Part shown: positions 12,910 through 26,310 of the stretch, in pieces | Layout: every line of letters starts with the position of its first letter | How positions within the stretch are numbered: the stretch's first letter is position 1 | Assembly (NCBI GenBank): GCA_020137815.1 | Contig: CM035353.1 | Location: forward strand, 2,434,982-2,498,981 | DNA from: Hormiphora californensis | Taxonomy: Eukaryota > Ctenophora > Tentaculata > Cydippida > Pleurobrachiidae | DNA length: 64,000 bases | Direction of reading: 5' to 3' | The notes under the pieces: generated by a model | Databases searched by the model: none | What the model saw: the letters and a program-made list of their open reading frames with translations, nothing else | What the model was told of the DNA's origin: nothing | Program-made: the position numbers and the translations under genes

Positions 12910-15900
12910 TAGCCGACTAAAACTTAATTCCTTATGAAACAAATGCTAAGGTACGCCCGATATACATATTATATGTGCGAAGTTTTACAGATGTTTTGAA
13001 TTATTATGCAGCCACATGCTGCCTTGAAATGAGATGCGGCATTTTACATGAGCGATAATTTTAAGATCGGTCTTCATAAGACGCAGACGCCCAAAATAAA
13101 TAAATAATGTCGAATACTGAATGATGAGAAAGATATTGCAGAACTAATTAAACGTCCTCAAAGGCGTTAACACGATCGAAACAACAGAAGGTATTACTAC
13201 GAGCCTCAAGGAACAGTGACGTAGGACGTAGAATCTATAAAAAAATTGGAAGATTGCGAAATGGAAGTCCAAGCGATTGGTGTAAGGTAGAAGATACAAC
13301 TACACTACCCAAACCCTCATTACGAAAAGGATAAAGCCCAAGACATCTGATCGAAGCCTAATATGATATTTTAAAAAATACTAGCGGTACATAGCGGACT
13401 ATATTATTAAATTTGTTAAATTTTCAAATTCAAAAGGAGCATAAGAAACTGCTTATTTGCGAGAATCAGTTCAACATTTAGCAGTTCATTATTTGCATTC
13501 ATTTGAATGCTCTGAATTACACTTGACAGTTCACCCGTAACTAGTCTCTCTTTAATCCTTAAATCTATCAATTTACAACCGCCATCGCCTATGTCTGCGC
13601 TCTCATGATCATTCTGTCAAAAGACTGAATCCTTTCTCTGCTATCTTTATACACAAGTAACTTAATATCTGCATCTCTAACGCACTCAAATACCTGCTCG
13701 TTTTCTTTACTAGAGGGACAACGTCCATTTTAAATTGCTCTCTCTCAAAACATACTCCTTGCTGCTAATTGCTACCTCTATAATCCCTCTAATATCCCAA
13801 AATTGCAAGATTTCTCTCTTCAAAATGTGCGTACTCAGTAAGCCATTTAAAACTAGTCAAATACATCATTCACATTCTGGATACAGAATAACTTTGCCGC
13901 ATGTGTCGACCATAAACGATTGCAGGGATTCTCCAGACTCTCTCTACAATCAGTGCAAACATTTGCCCCAGTTCATATTTGATTCATTTTTAATGCATCT
14001 GTTACACTCAAGACATACACCCGTCTACATAATGTCTCTCTTAATCCATAAATACTATCATTTACAACGCAATCGCCTAGTCTGAGTTCAGTCATTCTAG
14101 TCAAATAGTGCTACCTTTCCTGTATACCTTCAACACAGCCTACCTCTAATATCTGATCTCTAACGCACTCAATACAATGGCTAGTTTGATCTGTATCAGG
14201 TCAGCGATACATAATATCAGCTCATCCTTGTGTTCTAGCGCATGCTACTGCACTAAGTCGCCTTATCGCCGTGAACAACTCACAATTTGTTCTTATCTGC
14301 TACCCACCCGTCTTGTCCTATAGAACATCTACACAATCTAGGGACTGACACGACAATCGTGTCCACCCTCTTATTTGTCATTTCGATTCATTTTTGTTCA
14401 TCTTCGATCTCACCCTGGAAGATGGAAATGGTAACTCTCATATCGACTCACCAACACATCACCCACAGGTACAATCATACATCAAAAAGCTAATGTAAGT
14501 CATACTGTCTGATATTGTACTGTCGGTCAATCTATTTTATGTGCTACATTGCACATAATGATCGAGTAACCTACCAATCAATAATTTATTAGAGCTACTA
14601 TAGACAGACTACCCAGACCAAGCTTGAAGAAGTGTCTACCACTCGAGCGCGACGTTCGTCGCTACACAAACAAACGAACAGTGCCTACCAATAGCACAGC
14701 AACCCCAGACTGCAAAATGTGCCCCCTAACTCTGTCTTTTTGCCTTTTCGCGCCACCAACAAGATAACTGCAATGTCCTACGGCGGCGAGCATGCGAAGA
14801 GCTGCAACCGACTTAACGTGTCGGGCTGCGTAAGTGTCTGTGCCAATGTAACAATGACTGACTAGACATATGAATGCAAGGATATATCAACTGCCCACAA
14901 CACCGATGACAGAAGCCTCTGACGAGCGATTGCCAATTCGTTCTGACCTAACGGGCCAGAGTATATGGCACCGCTATTATACCTCTTCTGACATACCACC
15001 ACCCACCACCACGTTATTTAGACCCTCCGACAACCATGACCACGGGAGTAAACCAACTCCACAATGGGAAGTGTTAAAAACACCATTCACAAAAATAACA
15101 TAGATTATATGCTGTCCGGGTCATGGGATGGAGTTTGCAACGAGCAAAATGTATTAGCCCACCCGCATGACCAGTCCTCTCAGGACGACAATAATCTGAC
15201 GTTGCAATAATGCTAACACTGGCTAACGTCTGTCTGTAGAGACGAGAATACAAGAGTCCTTTATATAATACGAGTAAGACGAGAACATAGTTACAGTTTG
15301 GATCCTTTAATCAAGGATAATATGAATTTTGCGTGAGGGTGAGCGGGAATACACTGGAGAGCACAATGTCATACATTCTACAAAGATGCAATGAGTGGAA
15401 AGATAAGTGGTATTGCCGAGTGCCATGCCCTAGAAAACTAGCATTATCTCTATTAATAATTGAGATGACTGATTGTGATGGCCGTTCTACGGTCAGCACA
15501 GATATCTACGCGACAGACGCTCCTTCATAAAACACTTCATTAAAACACGTTTCGCACACAAACGTGTCCTCATCAGTGCTTAAGCTTTAACATATGACGG
15601 AACTGTTGTGTCAAAACGTGTTTTATTAGCAATTGATTTTAACACCTGAATCAACGTCGTTTCCTGAATAGCTGCTGAATGAACCCACGAACCTACACAC
15701 ATGCGAGACCAGTTTGCGACGGTCATTCAGTGGCCCCCACTCATATCATTGAGTCACATAAACTATATAGCTGGTTTATGAAGGAGAGCAGACTGTCGCT
15801 TAGTACGCCTAACGGCTAACGAACGACTGACGTTCCTCTCCAAATTATATAAGAGATCCTTCAAACCTTACAATTATATTTAAATATCTTTCGTTATTAA

Positions 15901-17865
15901 TCACAATTAAATATATGGTGGGATGGCGTGTTTTAATCCTAAACTCCCCTTTAAGAATTGATCGAAATGAATCAGATGGAGGCCCATCCGTTTTCCCTGA
16001 CGATTCGGTGGTTGCTGATTCCCTGCATAGTTACGAGGACAACAAACTGAGGGTAATAGAGAGACACTGAGGCAAATGTGCAATCTAAAATGATGAAACG
16101 TAAACCATGCCGGCAGACAGGAAGGAAACTTTTGACTGGGAAACTTTAGCCGCGCCTGAAGAAAAGCTTTTTTCAGTTACGAATGTTGATTAATGTGGAC
16201 ATACAACATTGTATAATCAAATGTATAATGTCTTTCTCAGATGCCATATCGAGAAAGACTCGATGGAAAATGGCTAATGGGCCGGCATTACTGTTAGGCT
16301 TCATTAGGAGTCGGAAGATTACCTATCTACAGGGCAATAAAGTATCTGAGACAATGAAAGCGCATAATGGAAAAGAAAATACATGTGAAATTTTCAGTTC
16401 ACCCACACATAGAATGATGGCCTTAGATGGCTAAAACCTAACCTGTACTTCTACCTGATTGCTCTCGGCCCGACGTGCAGTGAACAAGCTCTTGCATTTG
16501 GTGGACACTCAAGAAGCGCAAAACTGCAGATGATCCAAACTTATATCTTAACTGTGAACTCACCTTTTTGCGAATACTATATATAATTTAATATATTAAC
16601 ATTTCAAAAATGACTTTAGCTTCCGAACATACGAGCGGATGCCAAGGCTCCCCCTCCCTTTATAATTGACTCGCCACAAACAGACATGATGTCAGCCTCA
16701 GATTGTCACGTCTCTTTGCGTTCGCATCCTACCATCAGTATCGCACCCACTACAACTATAACTGAGACAGATATGAAATGGACAGTGTCAATATTATTGC
16801 TTAAACAGATTTAATAATAATAATCGCAGCCGGAACAACCTATAAAAATTATGACTGCGAAAAGTGAAACTCGCGACCACTCCCCTCGATCCTATCATCC
16901 CCCCAGCAGGCCCACCCCGTCGGGCTAGGTCTCACGAGCCATAGGCCGACCCACGGAGGCACGGTATAAAGTAACATCCAACAAGTATTGGGATACATAG
17001 GACATGCGCCGAAACGCCCACATCTCCGCCCAAGCGCGCGCGGTGGAACAAGTAGCACGACGGCCTGCTCAGGAATAACTATATTCTCAAGACATGCGAC
17101 TTATAAGAGCATATGAAACAGAGGTACAACGATTGTAGAAACTAATAGACCATTTGAGTAATGGGACGTAACGAGTGCTAGCGAAACACATTGTTTCTGC
17201 AAGATTTCCCCTTGTCACGCAGTTTACTTTCAGCGAAATAATGCAATTCCACCACCCCCTTCCTACTGCAGACGTAACTTGAACACACTAACAACTATCT
17301 CTTACCTCAGAAGCTGAATCTTAAGAAAGAACGGGTTGGTTTAAGATCAGACACCAACGAGCTCTGCGCCACCGAACCAGTGACCACTGCATAAAACCTG
17401 CCTGACCCGACTGAAGACGGACGAAGCGACCGATCCAGACGGGCAATCCGACGAGGAAAGACGATTAGAAGAGAAGATGATATCATGGTAACAGTTGAGG
17501 CATGCAGAACAGAAAACGCCATAAACACAGATCCTAGGATCTATCAGAGAGAAAGAAATGTTCTGACTTAAACAAATCTAGCATAAACTTTGAGAGTGCT
17601 CGGCTGTGCTATAGCCCATTTTTTGTAACGTCTACCATGTTATCATCTGTGTAATGTTGCTTCGATAAAAGTAAAGGTGTGTTTATATGTTCTCAGTTGA
17701 AGTGATTGATGGGTCTTGTATGACATACAACTATGAGTTTGTAGGTGCTCTCGTGATATAGAAACATGCCCGAAAAGTTCATTCAAAATTTAAAAGAGTT
17801 TGACAGTGTGACCTGTTAAAAGCGAGATGAGAGAATCGAGTCAGAATTGCGTTTGGGCATACTGC
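12910..17865. other. Stretch without recognisable genes
   Basis: Contains an AT-rich part (13350-13450), a C/T-rich part (13540-14470) and scattered short open frames without domains or codon structure. Nothing in it can be named. Confidence 0.6.
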
Positions 17866-17869
17866 CACA

Positions 17870-20800
17870 CATCTCGGGACCAGTGAGCCCCCTGGATACA
17901 ACCGGAACCATACAACCGGAACAACCAGAAGAACCTGAACAACCGGATACCTGAAACAACCGGAACCATAGACTGCTTTCGTACCTTCACGGCCATTTTA
18001 GGCGAACACGCCCTTAACAAGCCCTCAGATGTCAAGCGTTCACAACTAGGCACCAATGACGAGGACCAGCAACTCAGAAGCAGTGAGGCAGAGAATGACC
18101 CCCCCCCAATCGACACCAGGAAAACAGCAGTAGAAGCCCAGAAGAGGCACAACACGAGATTATGGCTAATAATGCAAGGAAGAGAAACAATATTGCTGCG
18201 AAAAAAATCATTGAGAAAACTAAAATGGTGTTAGGCTAATGGGTCTCTGATTGCATTTATAATAGCGAATAAGGAAGATGCGAACGTTCTTTAGTCGATG
18301 TCGCTGCCATTTATGGTGTTATATTCGAAAATTCGAAAAAGCAAACATCATGATTCAGATTTCTCAAAATTTGGAATAAGGAGAAGTTAGAACCCCACAG
18401 CCGCCAGCGGACATACTGCAGCAGTCGAACCCCCAGCCGCCACAGGAACAGTTGAACAAAAAAATAAAAACCCAGCCACCAGACCTACTGCAGTCGCAAC
18501 CCCAGCCGCCACAGAGAATAGCTGAACAGTAACCGTGGAGACCCCCGATGCGATAATTCTTTTATATAACATCTGGACGCGGGAGGTAAAGAGAATGTAG
18601 CGAGAGTGCCTGATATACTCATAAAAATTATAACACAAAATACAAGCACACTCCTCCGCCATTACCCGAAGTGTGGAGGAGGAGAAGCACGAGGCTTCTC
18701 TAGAGACGCTGGAGAGAGACGGAGGGGCCATTATACGAGATTAGAGGGCGTAATTTATCTTTTTTTTTGTGATTATCACTTCCATATCTTTTTAATTTTC
18801 AGGGCCTGCCCTTGGAACTTGAAAAGCGGGCACAATCAAGGCGTACCCTAGAGAAATGAAAAAATCTTCCCTACGAAAGACAAAGGAGCTGCGAATATTT
18901 GGCCCTAAAGACTACTAAGACAGCCTGCAAAATTCCTGCAGCGTATGTTGACTCAAAATATATATATGCGAAGGTTAAGGCCAGCGCTGCGCAAAGTCTT
19001 ATCTGTCTATTAATCTATCGCCCATATTACAAATTGTAATAGATTTGCCAACCCATTTCAGTAAGCGACTATTCATGAAGTATGATTGCATGGTCACCAG
19101 TATTCACACATAACCTCTGCGCCGACCTCAAAACGACAGAACCAGGTCATATGTGAGGCATTTTTACTGTCAGCGACTAACACAGGCCCCTACTCAGTAT
19201 CGGCGTGCCCAACGAGAGATTTGACACACAATAGCCAAAAACTCTCCTATAATGTCCCTATTCTAAATACGTAGCGATAAAACTGCTAAGCTTTACTTTT
19301 ATTATTGAATCGGCCTACACAAAAAAAAAACCCCCCCCAAAACACACACACACACATTACATTTCTTTTAAAACATAGCACGAATACCATTCTCTCTGAA
19401 ACTTCGCGGACCGAAAATAGCATATGCAAAATGTTCGGTACAATTTTGTGTCCAAGAAAAAATTCTAATGAAAGAACCAGATTGGTTTGAGCAGATACTA
19501 CACCAAATATCGGGACCAGCTGCCCTAATACAACCGGCGATATGTCAGATAACCATTAGATTGGCTCGTAACCCTTCACGGCATTTGGGAACACGCCCTC
19601 AACAGTTACATGGCGATACAGCCGCCAAAACGCAACCTGCTCATCGACCACATGTACCAAATCCGACCTCGCAACAGCAATTGCGAGATCTCGCTTTTTA
19701 TTATCCTGAATACTAAGAACCATGCCCCAAATGCAAAAGAAGCGCACCGACCAACCTCCACGATGCGAACCAATCTCCTTCATGAAGTGTTGAACAAGAA
19801 AACAAACCAGAGACCTCCTCCTAAATCCCCCCCCCCCCAGCCGCAACCAACATGGAAGCAGCTATCCCCAAGCACAGGGTGCCCCCACAAATAAAAGCCC
19901 CCGCACATAATCAATCCCAGCACCAACCAGCAGCGTACCGGGACCTGGAGACACCAACACAGCACGTCAGCACAGGGACATGGTTAATTTTTCTATTCTC
20001 CCGAAAAAATGGCATTTTAGCCCCCACTGTGCCATCAGTGGCAAAGTTGATAATATATTTGCCCAACCCATTTTATAAGTAAAGGACTATTCTATGAAGT
20101 ATGATGAGACAACAGTATCTCACACTACCCTCTGCCCTCGACCTCAAAACGACAGAACCAGAGTACATATATGAGGAGTGTTTTACTGTCCCAGACTACA
20201 CTAGGCCTACTGATATCGTGCGTGACACCGAGAGATTTGACAACACCAATGCCCCCCCCCCCCCCAAAAAAAACTTCTAATAATACTCCTTTATCTAAAT
20301 ATATAGATAAAACTTAGTAAATGTTTAACTTCAATATAAGAATTGCCGCCTTACACAACACACCACACATACATACATAGAGAATCATTCTCTCAAACTT
20401 CGCCGGAAAATAGATATTAGGAAAAATGTTTCGACCAATTTTGTGTTTTTTGCTGAGAAAAAAAATTCTAAGAAAGACCAGATTGCGTTGCGGATACTGC
20501 ACCAACATTCGGGACCAGTAGCGCCTAATACAACCGAGATATGTCAAGAGGAGAAACATAGATTAAGGTTGCTAACCCTTCGCCGGGCATACTGGAAACA
20601 CGCCTCAACAGATTACATCGGGATACAGACAGCCAAACAACGCCATACTGCCCCATCAGACACATGTACCAAATCCGACATCGCCTAACAGCCAATTGGA
20701 AGACCTTATTTTTATTATTCGCAATGAATCTGAAAAAGGCCCCCAAATGCAAGCGCACCCACCGACAACCTCTACTGTCAAATTGGCCCAGCGCTGTGCC
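17870..20800. repeat. Noisy tandem duplication, ~1.01-kb unit
   Basis: The phrases 'gggaccag' followed by 'taatacaacc' occur near 17877, 19503 and 20511. The longer segments 19022-19900 and 20040-20800 match along their length with many indels, for example the shared 'cctcaaaacgacagaacca' and 'acatgtaccaaatccgac'. The copy at 17877-18030 is partial. Proline/glutamine-rich short frames inside differ between copies and are not convincing genes. Confidence 0.6.
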
Positions 20801-21179
20801 TAATCTTATGTTTTGATAAGTTGGACACCGACGCCGCCACTACAAATGCTACAAACAGGGCTCATGTGCCACCTTTTTTCCTCTTGTCAGAGTACTACAC
20901 CGGACTCTTTCCTTGCGAAGATAGATATGAAGATTCGACCCCTGATAACAATAAGTTGAAAACGCTTTATTTTATTTACTTTTATTCATTGCTACTTGTT
21001 TCTAATTATAACAATGATCAGAAAATACTTATCGTAAGAGTTAAAATCACATGGAATCGACACTGACAGGGGGCATGCAGGCGCGCCCCGACAGTTTTAT
21101 CTTACCCATTGCTTCTATGCTTCGAATCGTTCACCAGGACAGGAAGACTTATTAATATTGATCATTTTACATCATAGCC

Positions 21180-22500
21180 CCCGTGCATCATTTAATTAAT
21201 TTTAAATCTGATTTCTGTCTGTTTTTCATGAGTGATATAGTGATCATAATTTGTTGGGCATCTTCTATCATCTTTGATCATCATTATGATTACAAGTTAC
21301 AAATAATATTACAGTGATTTACACGCTGCCAGCCACCTGCAGAGAATGTTGGCGCAGAATTATTTCTTATTTTTAAAGTTTAGAATGATGAGTAATATAG
21401 CAAATATACATTTTCGCAAGGATTTATGCATACCATCCCCACCCACAGCCTAGCCCCCACCTAACGCCCGACGCAGCTACAAAGAATATCACCAGACGAA
21501 TATGACAAAAAAACAGTCTGCCTAGCTCGCCATGACCCATAGGCACGTTTACGATTCTGATGGTCGAGATAAGTACGCTGCCCAGATCTACAGCTGCGGA
21601 TGTTTACTGACAGAAGACACTAGAGCTACACAATGAACATGTGCGAGGCCATTTATACCACCGACCATCTGCCTCCCGCCCATCCCGATCCCCAACACCC
21701 AGCACCATCGACGCCCCATCAGAGATTTCTTTTGATTAATATGCCAACTAAGATTTATTATCACGGTAGTCTCTATGTTGTCCAAATCTCTCGCTCATCA
21801 CAATCCAATCGATTATTGTATCTATCTTATTGTTATATATGTATATTTGTCTGTCCTATAATTATTGTATTGCTGAAGAAGCCTGCATGATCGTATCAAT
21901 CGCCTATCCATAGCCTAGCCCCCCGACGACGACGCTAGCTACAAAGCTATATACCAGACGCAATATGAAAAACAAGTCCACAGATAAACAGCTAGCCAAG
22001 TAGTGCTCACAGTGTCTGTGCTGCACCCTTGAAGTCATTCACTATTTTCTATCTTTCTCGTTTCAGCAGAGATTCTCCTATACAGTTGGAGTCGATTGTA
22101 GCCAGTGCTACGTACATTATCTACTCCAACCCTATGAACACTCTGTCAAACTCATTCTCCATGCACTGAAGACGATGCCAATGTTTACTCTAGACGCCAA
22201 AGCTATTGCTTTTGGAGTTCGGTGTAAAAAGCCTGTAGCATTTGTGTTCGAAGCGACCGTAGATTGAATTATATGATAACCCCCTGTTGGATTTATTTTT
22301 CTAATTGATATGTCATCTTTGAAATCTTATTTATTTGGGCCTTTTGTCATAACTCTTATCCATGATATTGAAGGATTACAACTTGCAATACTAAGTTTTT
22401 TCACGCTTGCGGCTGCCAGAGAATGTTAGCACAGAGTATCTCTGCTAGCGAATATGTCTAGAAAATAAAAAGAAGTACAGAGAAAAAGCGGCGAAATGCG
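21180..22500. repeat. Imperfect duplicated segments
   Basis: The segment around 21435-21530 (tagccccc, cgacgcagctacaaag, ccagacgaatatga) is echoed at 21900-21990. The segment 21240-21365, ending 'cagagaatgtt', is echoed at 22310-22435. The pattern suggests nested local duplication in a poorly resolved region. Confidence 0.45.
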
Positions 22501-25165
22501 GGCTTACCTGACTAGCTGATGGGCCTGACCCTTATTGGTAACTAATCAAGGCCGTGCCTACTAGACCGCGTCAATTAGCCACGTTCTGCTGTCATTTATG
22601 ATGTCTTTTATTTCACATAAACAGAGCAGATGTAGATGAGTGAGACCTTACCCCGAACACACATCTTCACTATTACAGAAGATCGACAAGGGGGAACCGA
22701 AAAAAAACAGTCACATTGTCTGAGTTAGGTTGTACATCCTGTTCAATATGAGGTACCCGGCAGAGTAAGCCAGATAGGCAAGAAGACGGGGAAAAAGGAC
22801 CATTACAAGCCCGCCACAGTGGACGCCGCCGTTGTCCAGAGAGTCTAGGATAGCCACTCGACAATTTAAACCATGAAAGAGAGAGGCAAGGACATTTGCC
22901 GACAAGCGGTTCAAAAAGCTATCACAGGTAATATCCATTAACTATCAAGTTTCAGAGTAATCTTAGTAGCCCAACTACACAAAATTTCGCCATTTAATGA
23001 TTTCCAACCATGTTATGTTCGTTATACTGAATAACCTTACAGGCTACCCTAGGCCACCAAAGAGAAAATTGTAAAGAGTCGCACTAAACAACGTTAACCA
23101 CGGCCTACTTCTTAACGGCTCCTAGTGAGGGACAACATGGTTCACACGAATGACTGCTTGCCTGCAGAGTATGAGGGACATTCGCATGCCCGTGACATAC
23201 CCCCAAGATAGTTGACACTGCTGATAAAGTGTGAGGAAAACCTGAAACGACTATCATCCGAGGACATCTTCCGACACCCTGGGGTTCCGTGTAAAGCCCT
23301 ACTCATTAGTGATGACGACAAAGACAGTCGCAAAATGCCAGGTGTACTAAAAATCATGTTTTACTGATGCCCGTTTTATTGATTTACTGTTTCAAACAAT
23401 GAAATTCTACAAATCTTAGAGCCTTAACTAATCATTTACATTACTCCCTTCAGAAAAAGAACATACTCTGCCATGAGCTGCCTGACATAGGGGGGGAGCA
23501 TACTTGTCCAAGTACGTGAGGAACCCTTCTGCCAAGACAACAGTGGGGCTGGCGGAATTGGCGACCCTTGACAGTGAAGACCGCTTCCTGAAGAGCCGTG
23601 TTCCTGGGCCCTAGATCACCCATGACAGTATGTTGCGGGGACTCCTTGACTTTCAAGTCACCTTCCTTTTGCTTTTAATATATTCATCAATTTCATTTTA
23701 TAGCTTCAGACTCCGTGTTTCTATACACCCTCCCTTCCTTCTTTAGCCCCCCCCCCCTAATCACCCTTACGTCTTATACCTTTATAGTCTACAAGTTACA
23801 ATTACATGGCCTGCGGGATGCCTAGGGCGTCGGAGCACCCTTGCCCCCAAAGGACGATGCCGAGTCAGAGCAGCTGGAGGAGGAGAGAACATCAGGGAGG
23901 ACCCAGATTGACTCACCCACGCCCAATAGATGGAGGCAGTGAAGCCGGAGCTGAGGATGAGTCGCCAGGGCCGTCCCAACCAGGGCACCCCCCCCAAACT
24001 GAGTAAACTAAATAGAAACAATAAAACATAATTAGAAACAACCACATTTAATAGAACCCTTATAAATACAAAATATTACTCCTATAGATGTGATGTACAG
24101 AGGGAAGATCCTTCATCAGCCCAACCCCAGGGCAATGCGTATACTTCGTACCGGGGCGGGGGCGGGGGGGGGGGGGATCAACACTTAACGAGCATGACAC
24201 TCATGCCTAGTTAGGGTGCTGGTGGGTTACGAGGGCTTCGACAGTTAAGTATACAGTTACACATATTAAATGCCTAAAAATGGTGTGATCGGGGGGTGTT
24301 TATATGCCGTTTTTAAAATTTACCCAAATGCCAATATAAATACAGTAGGACCCCCGATTTAGAAGGAGAAATCTTAAAATGAGCTCTGATTGTGTATATT
24401 TGTAAACATCATTGCGGAGCGAAAAAATCCTCCGGATAAGATGGATTCCCTGCCTAGGAATTATAGTGACCCTCACTGCAATCAACCCTACTAGTTTATT
24501 GATTACATCCAGGGAGATGACTAAATATGGCCATCCACTATGCGCGACAAAGCATCCGTCAGCTCTGATCCAACCGAAGATGATTCCAACCGAAGATTGG
24601 CAAAATAACGAGAATCTGCGGTGAGTATAGTCAGGAAGACTTCAGAAAGATGTACTTTTATAGTCAAGCGCTGAACTTCTGATTATTCATTTTACTAAAA
24701 CATGTTGTTTCAATGATTTTACTATTGGTTCGGTGTAGTATATGGTACGGTCGCCTCGCTAACGATATTGGATCGGCGATCATAGCCTATTGGAGTCATC
24801 TAAGTATCATTCCTTTTAATTTAAGACACAAACATGCTACGTTCTCTAGTGCTAGTCTTGTAGTTTGGGAGGGCTGGGATATATACATTTTCAGATAGAA
24901 ACTGCAGTAAGTTCGGCACCATAGTGCAAAATAGTGGAGGGATAGTGATAGTTAAAATTGTTTTGAAATTCGCAGCTTATCGCAGAATGAGTGTCATGCC
25001 CCAGGTTAAGTGTGACCCCGCCCCCCCCCTCCGAATACAACAATGTGCCGCGGCTCATCACAGGAAGACAGAGAAATAGAAGCGAGCGTTCCCCCCCCCC
25101 CTCCCCCACAACCTGAAACATGTGCAGCCTCAACTGCGACAAGTGTTCGACAATGACACCTCGCT
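22501..25165. other. Stretch without recognisable genes
   Basis: Short open frames only. A G run occurs at 24150-24175 and C runs at 23745-23758 and 25020-25105. No domain, RNA gene or clear repeat was recognised. Confidence 0.55.
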
Positions 25166-25929
25166 GTCGCCAGGTAAGGTTTTGGAATTTTGTACTTCCA
25201 ACTTCTTATTCAAATTCATTTATTAAAATTAAGTACTAATTAATTAGATATTATAGACATTCTCTCGCAGAAACGGCTTGCCGGGAGAATTAGGGGCCTA
25301 TGAGGATGACTCTAGAAAACCTTCGGGAGCGAATATCACTATACGACACAGAGAGCCACTGCATGCACATACCTACATAGGGGCGAATTGCGGGTGTAAG
25401 AAAGAGAATCGAATGGAACGAAGGAAAACACAGCCTCCTCGCTGATGACAAGAGTCGAGGGGACGAGCACACGCCTCAGGTGCGTTCTCGCAAAACCAGC
25501 AGAGCAGCGATATTGGCGTATTTGACTTAGTAAGTAGTAAGTATGATCATTGTATTTCAAATTATAGTTGAATCAATTAGATATAATAAGACATTCTCTC
25601 GCAGGAAGGAAACGGCTGAGAATAAGGGGGCTATGAGTGTGCTCTAGAAAACTTACAGGGGAGGAATATACACTATACGACACAGAATAGCCGCCTGATG
25701 CAACTACCTACAATAGGGCGAATTGGGCGGCGAAGGAATCGAAGGAACACAACTTCTCATGATGACAAGAGTACGAGGGAGAATCGAGCAACAGCTCAAG
25801 TTGGTTCGAAAACCAGGAGAGGATATTGCGATGATGAGGAAATGTTTTAACCCCCCCCCCCAAAACAGGAGGAGCGGCGAGAAACTTCTGAGTAAGTGTT
25901 ATAATATTAATAATCACTATAATGAGTAA

Positions 25930-26310
25930 TTAGTTGGACGCGGACATGTGCGGCCACAGACGGAGCGATTCACCAGAAACAGGCCTTCCCCTGTCGAACT
26001 AGGGCATTTGTGATGGGACATTCCGGTCGGATCGAGCGAAAGGAACGGGACAGCACCACTCACGAGACCCACTGATCACGAGGACTCATCAGTGACGGAG
26101 TGCTACATGATCCTTCATAGTACCTGTCGAGCTACAGGAAATGTTAGCCGAGTGTAACGACACAGCAGATGTTTGGACCATGGCGTGTGCGGATTTGGTA
26201 CGGTTGTGCACACCGTACCCAATCATCACAAGTGGGGACAATTAGAGAACTAATGTTGGGACGACTTGTTTAATAGGCCGGCCATGATTCAGGTGTCTGT
26301 TTGGCATTAT
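25930..26310 (+). pseudogene. C2H2-like remnant in R1 copy B
   Basis: Colinear with the zinc-finger-like remnant at 725-1096 but with repeated frame breaks, so no continuous product can be read. Short islands match copy A ('accagaaacaggccttcccc', 'gacacagcagatgt'). Confidence 0.4.
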
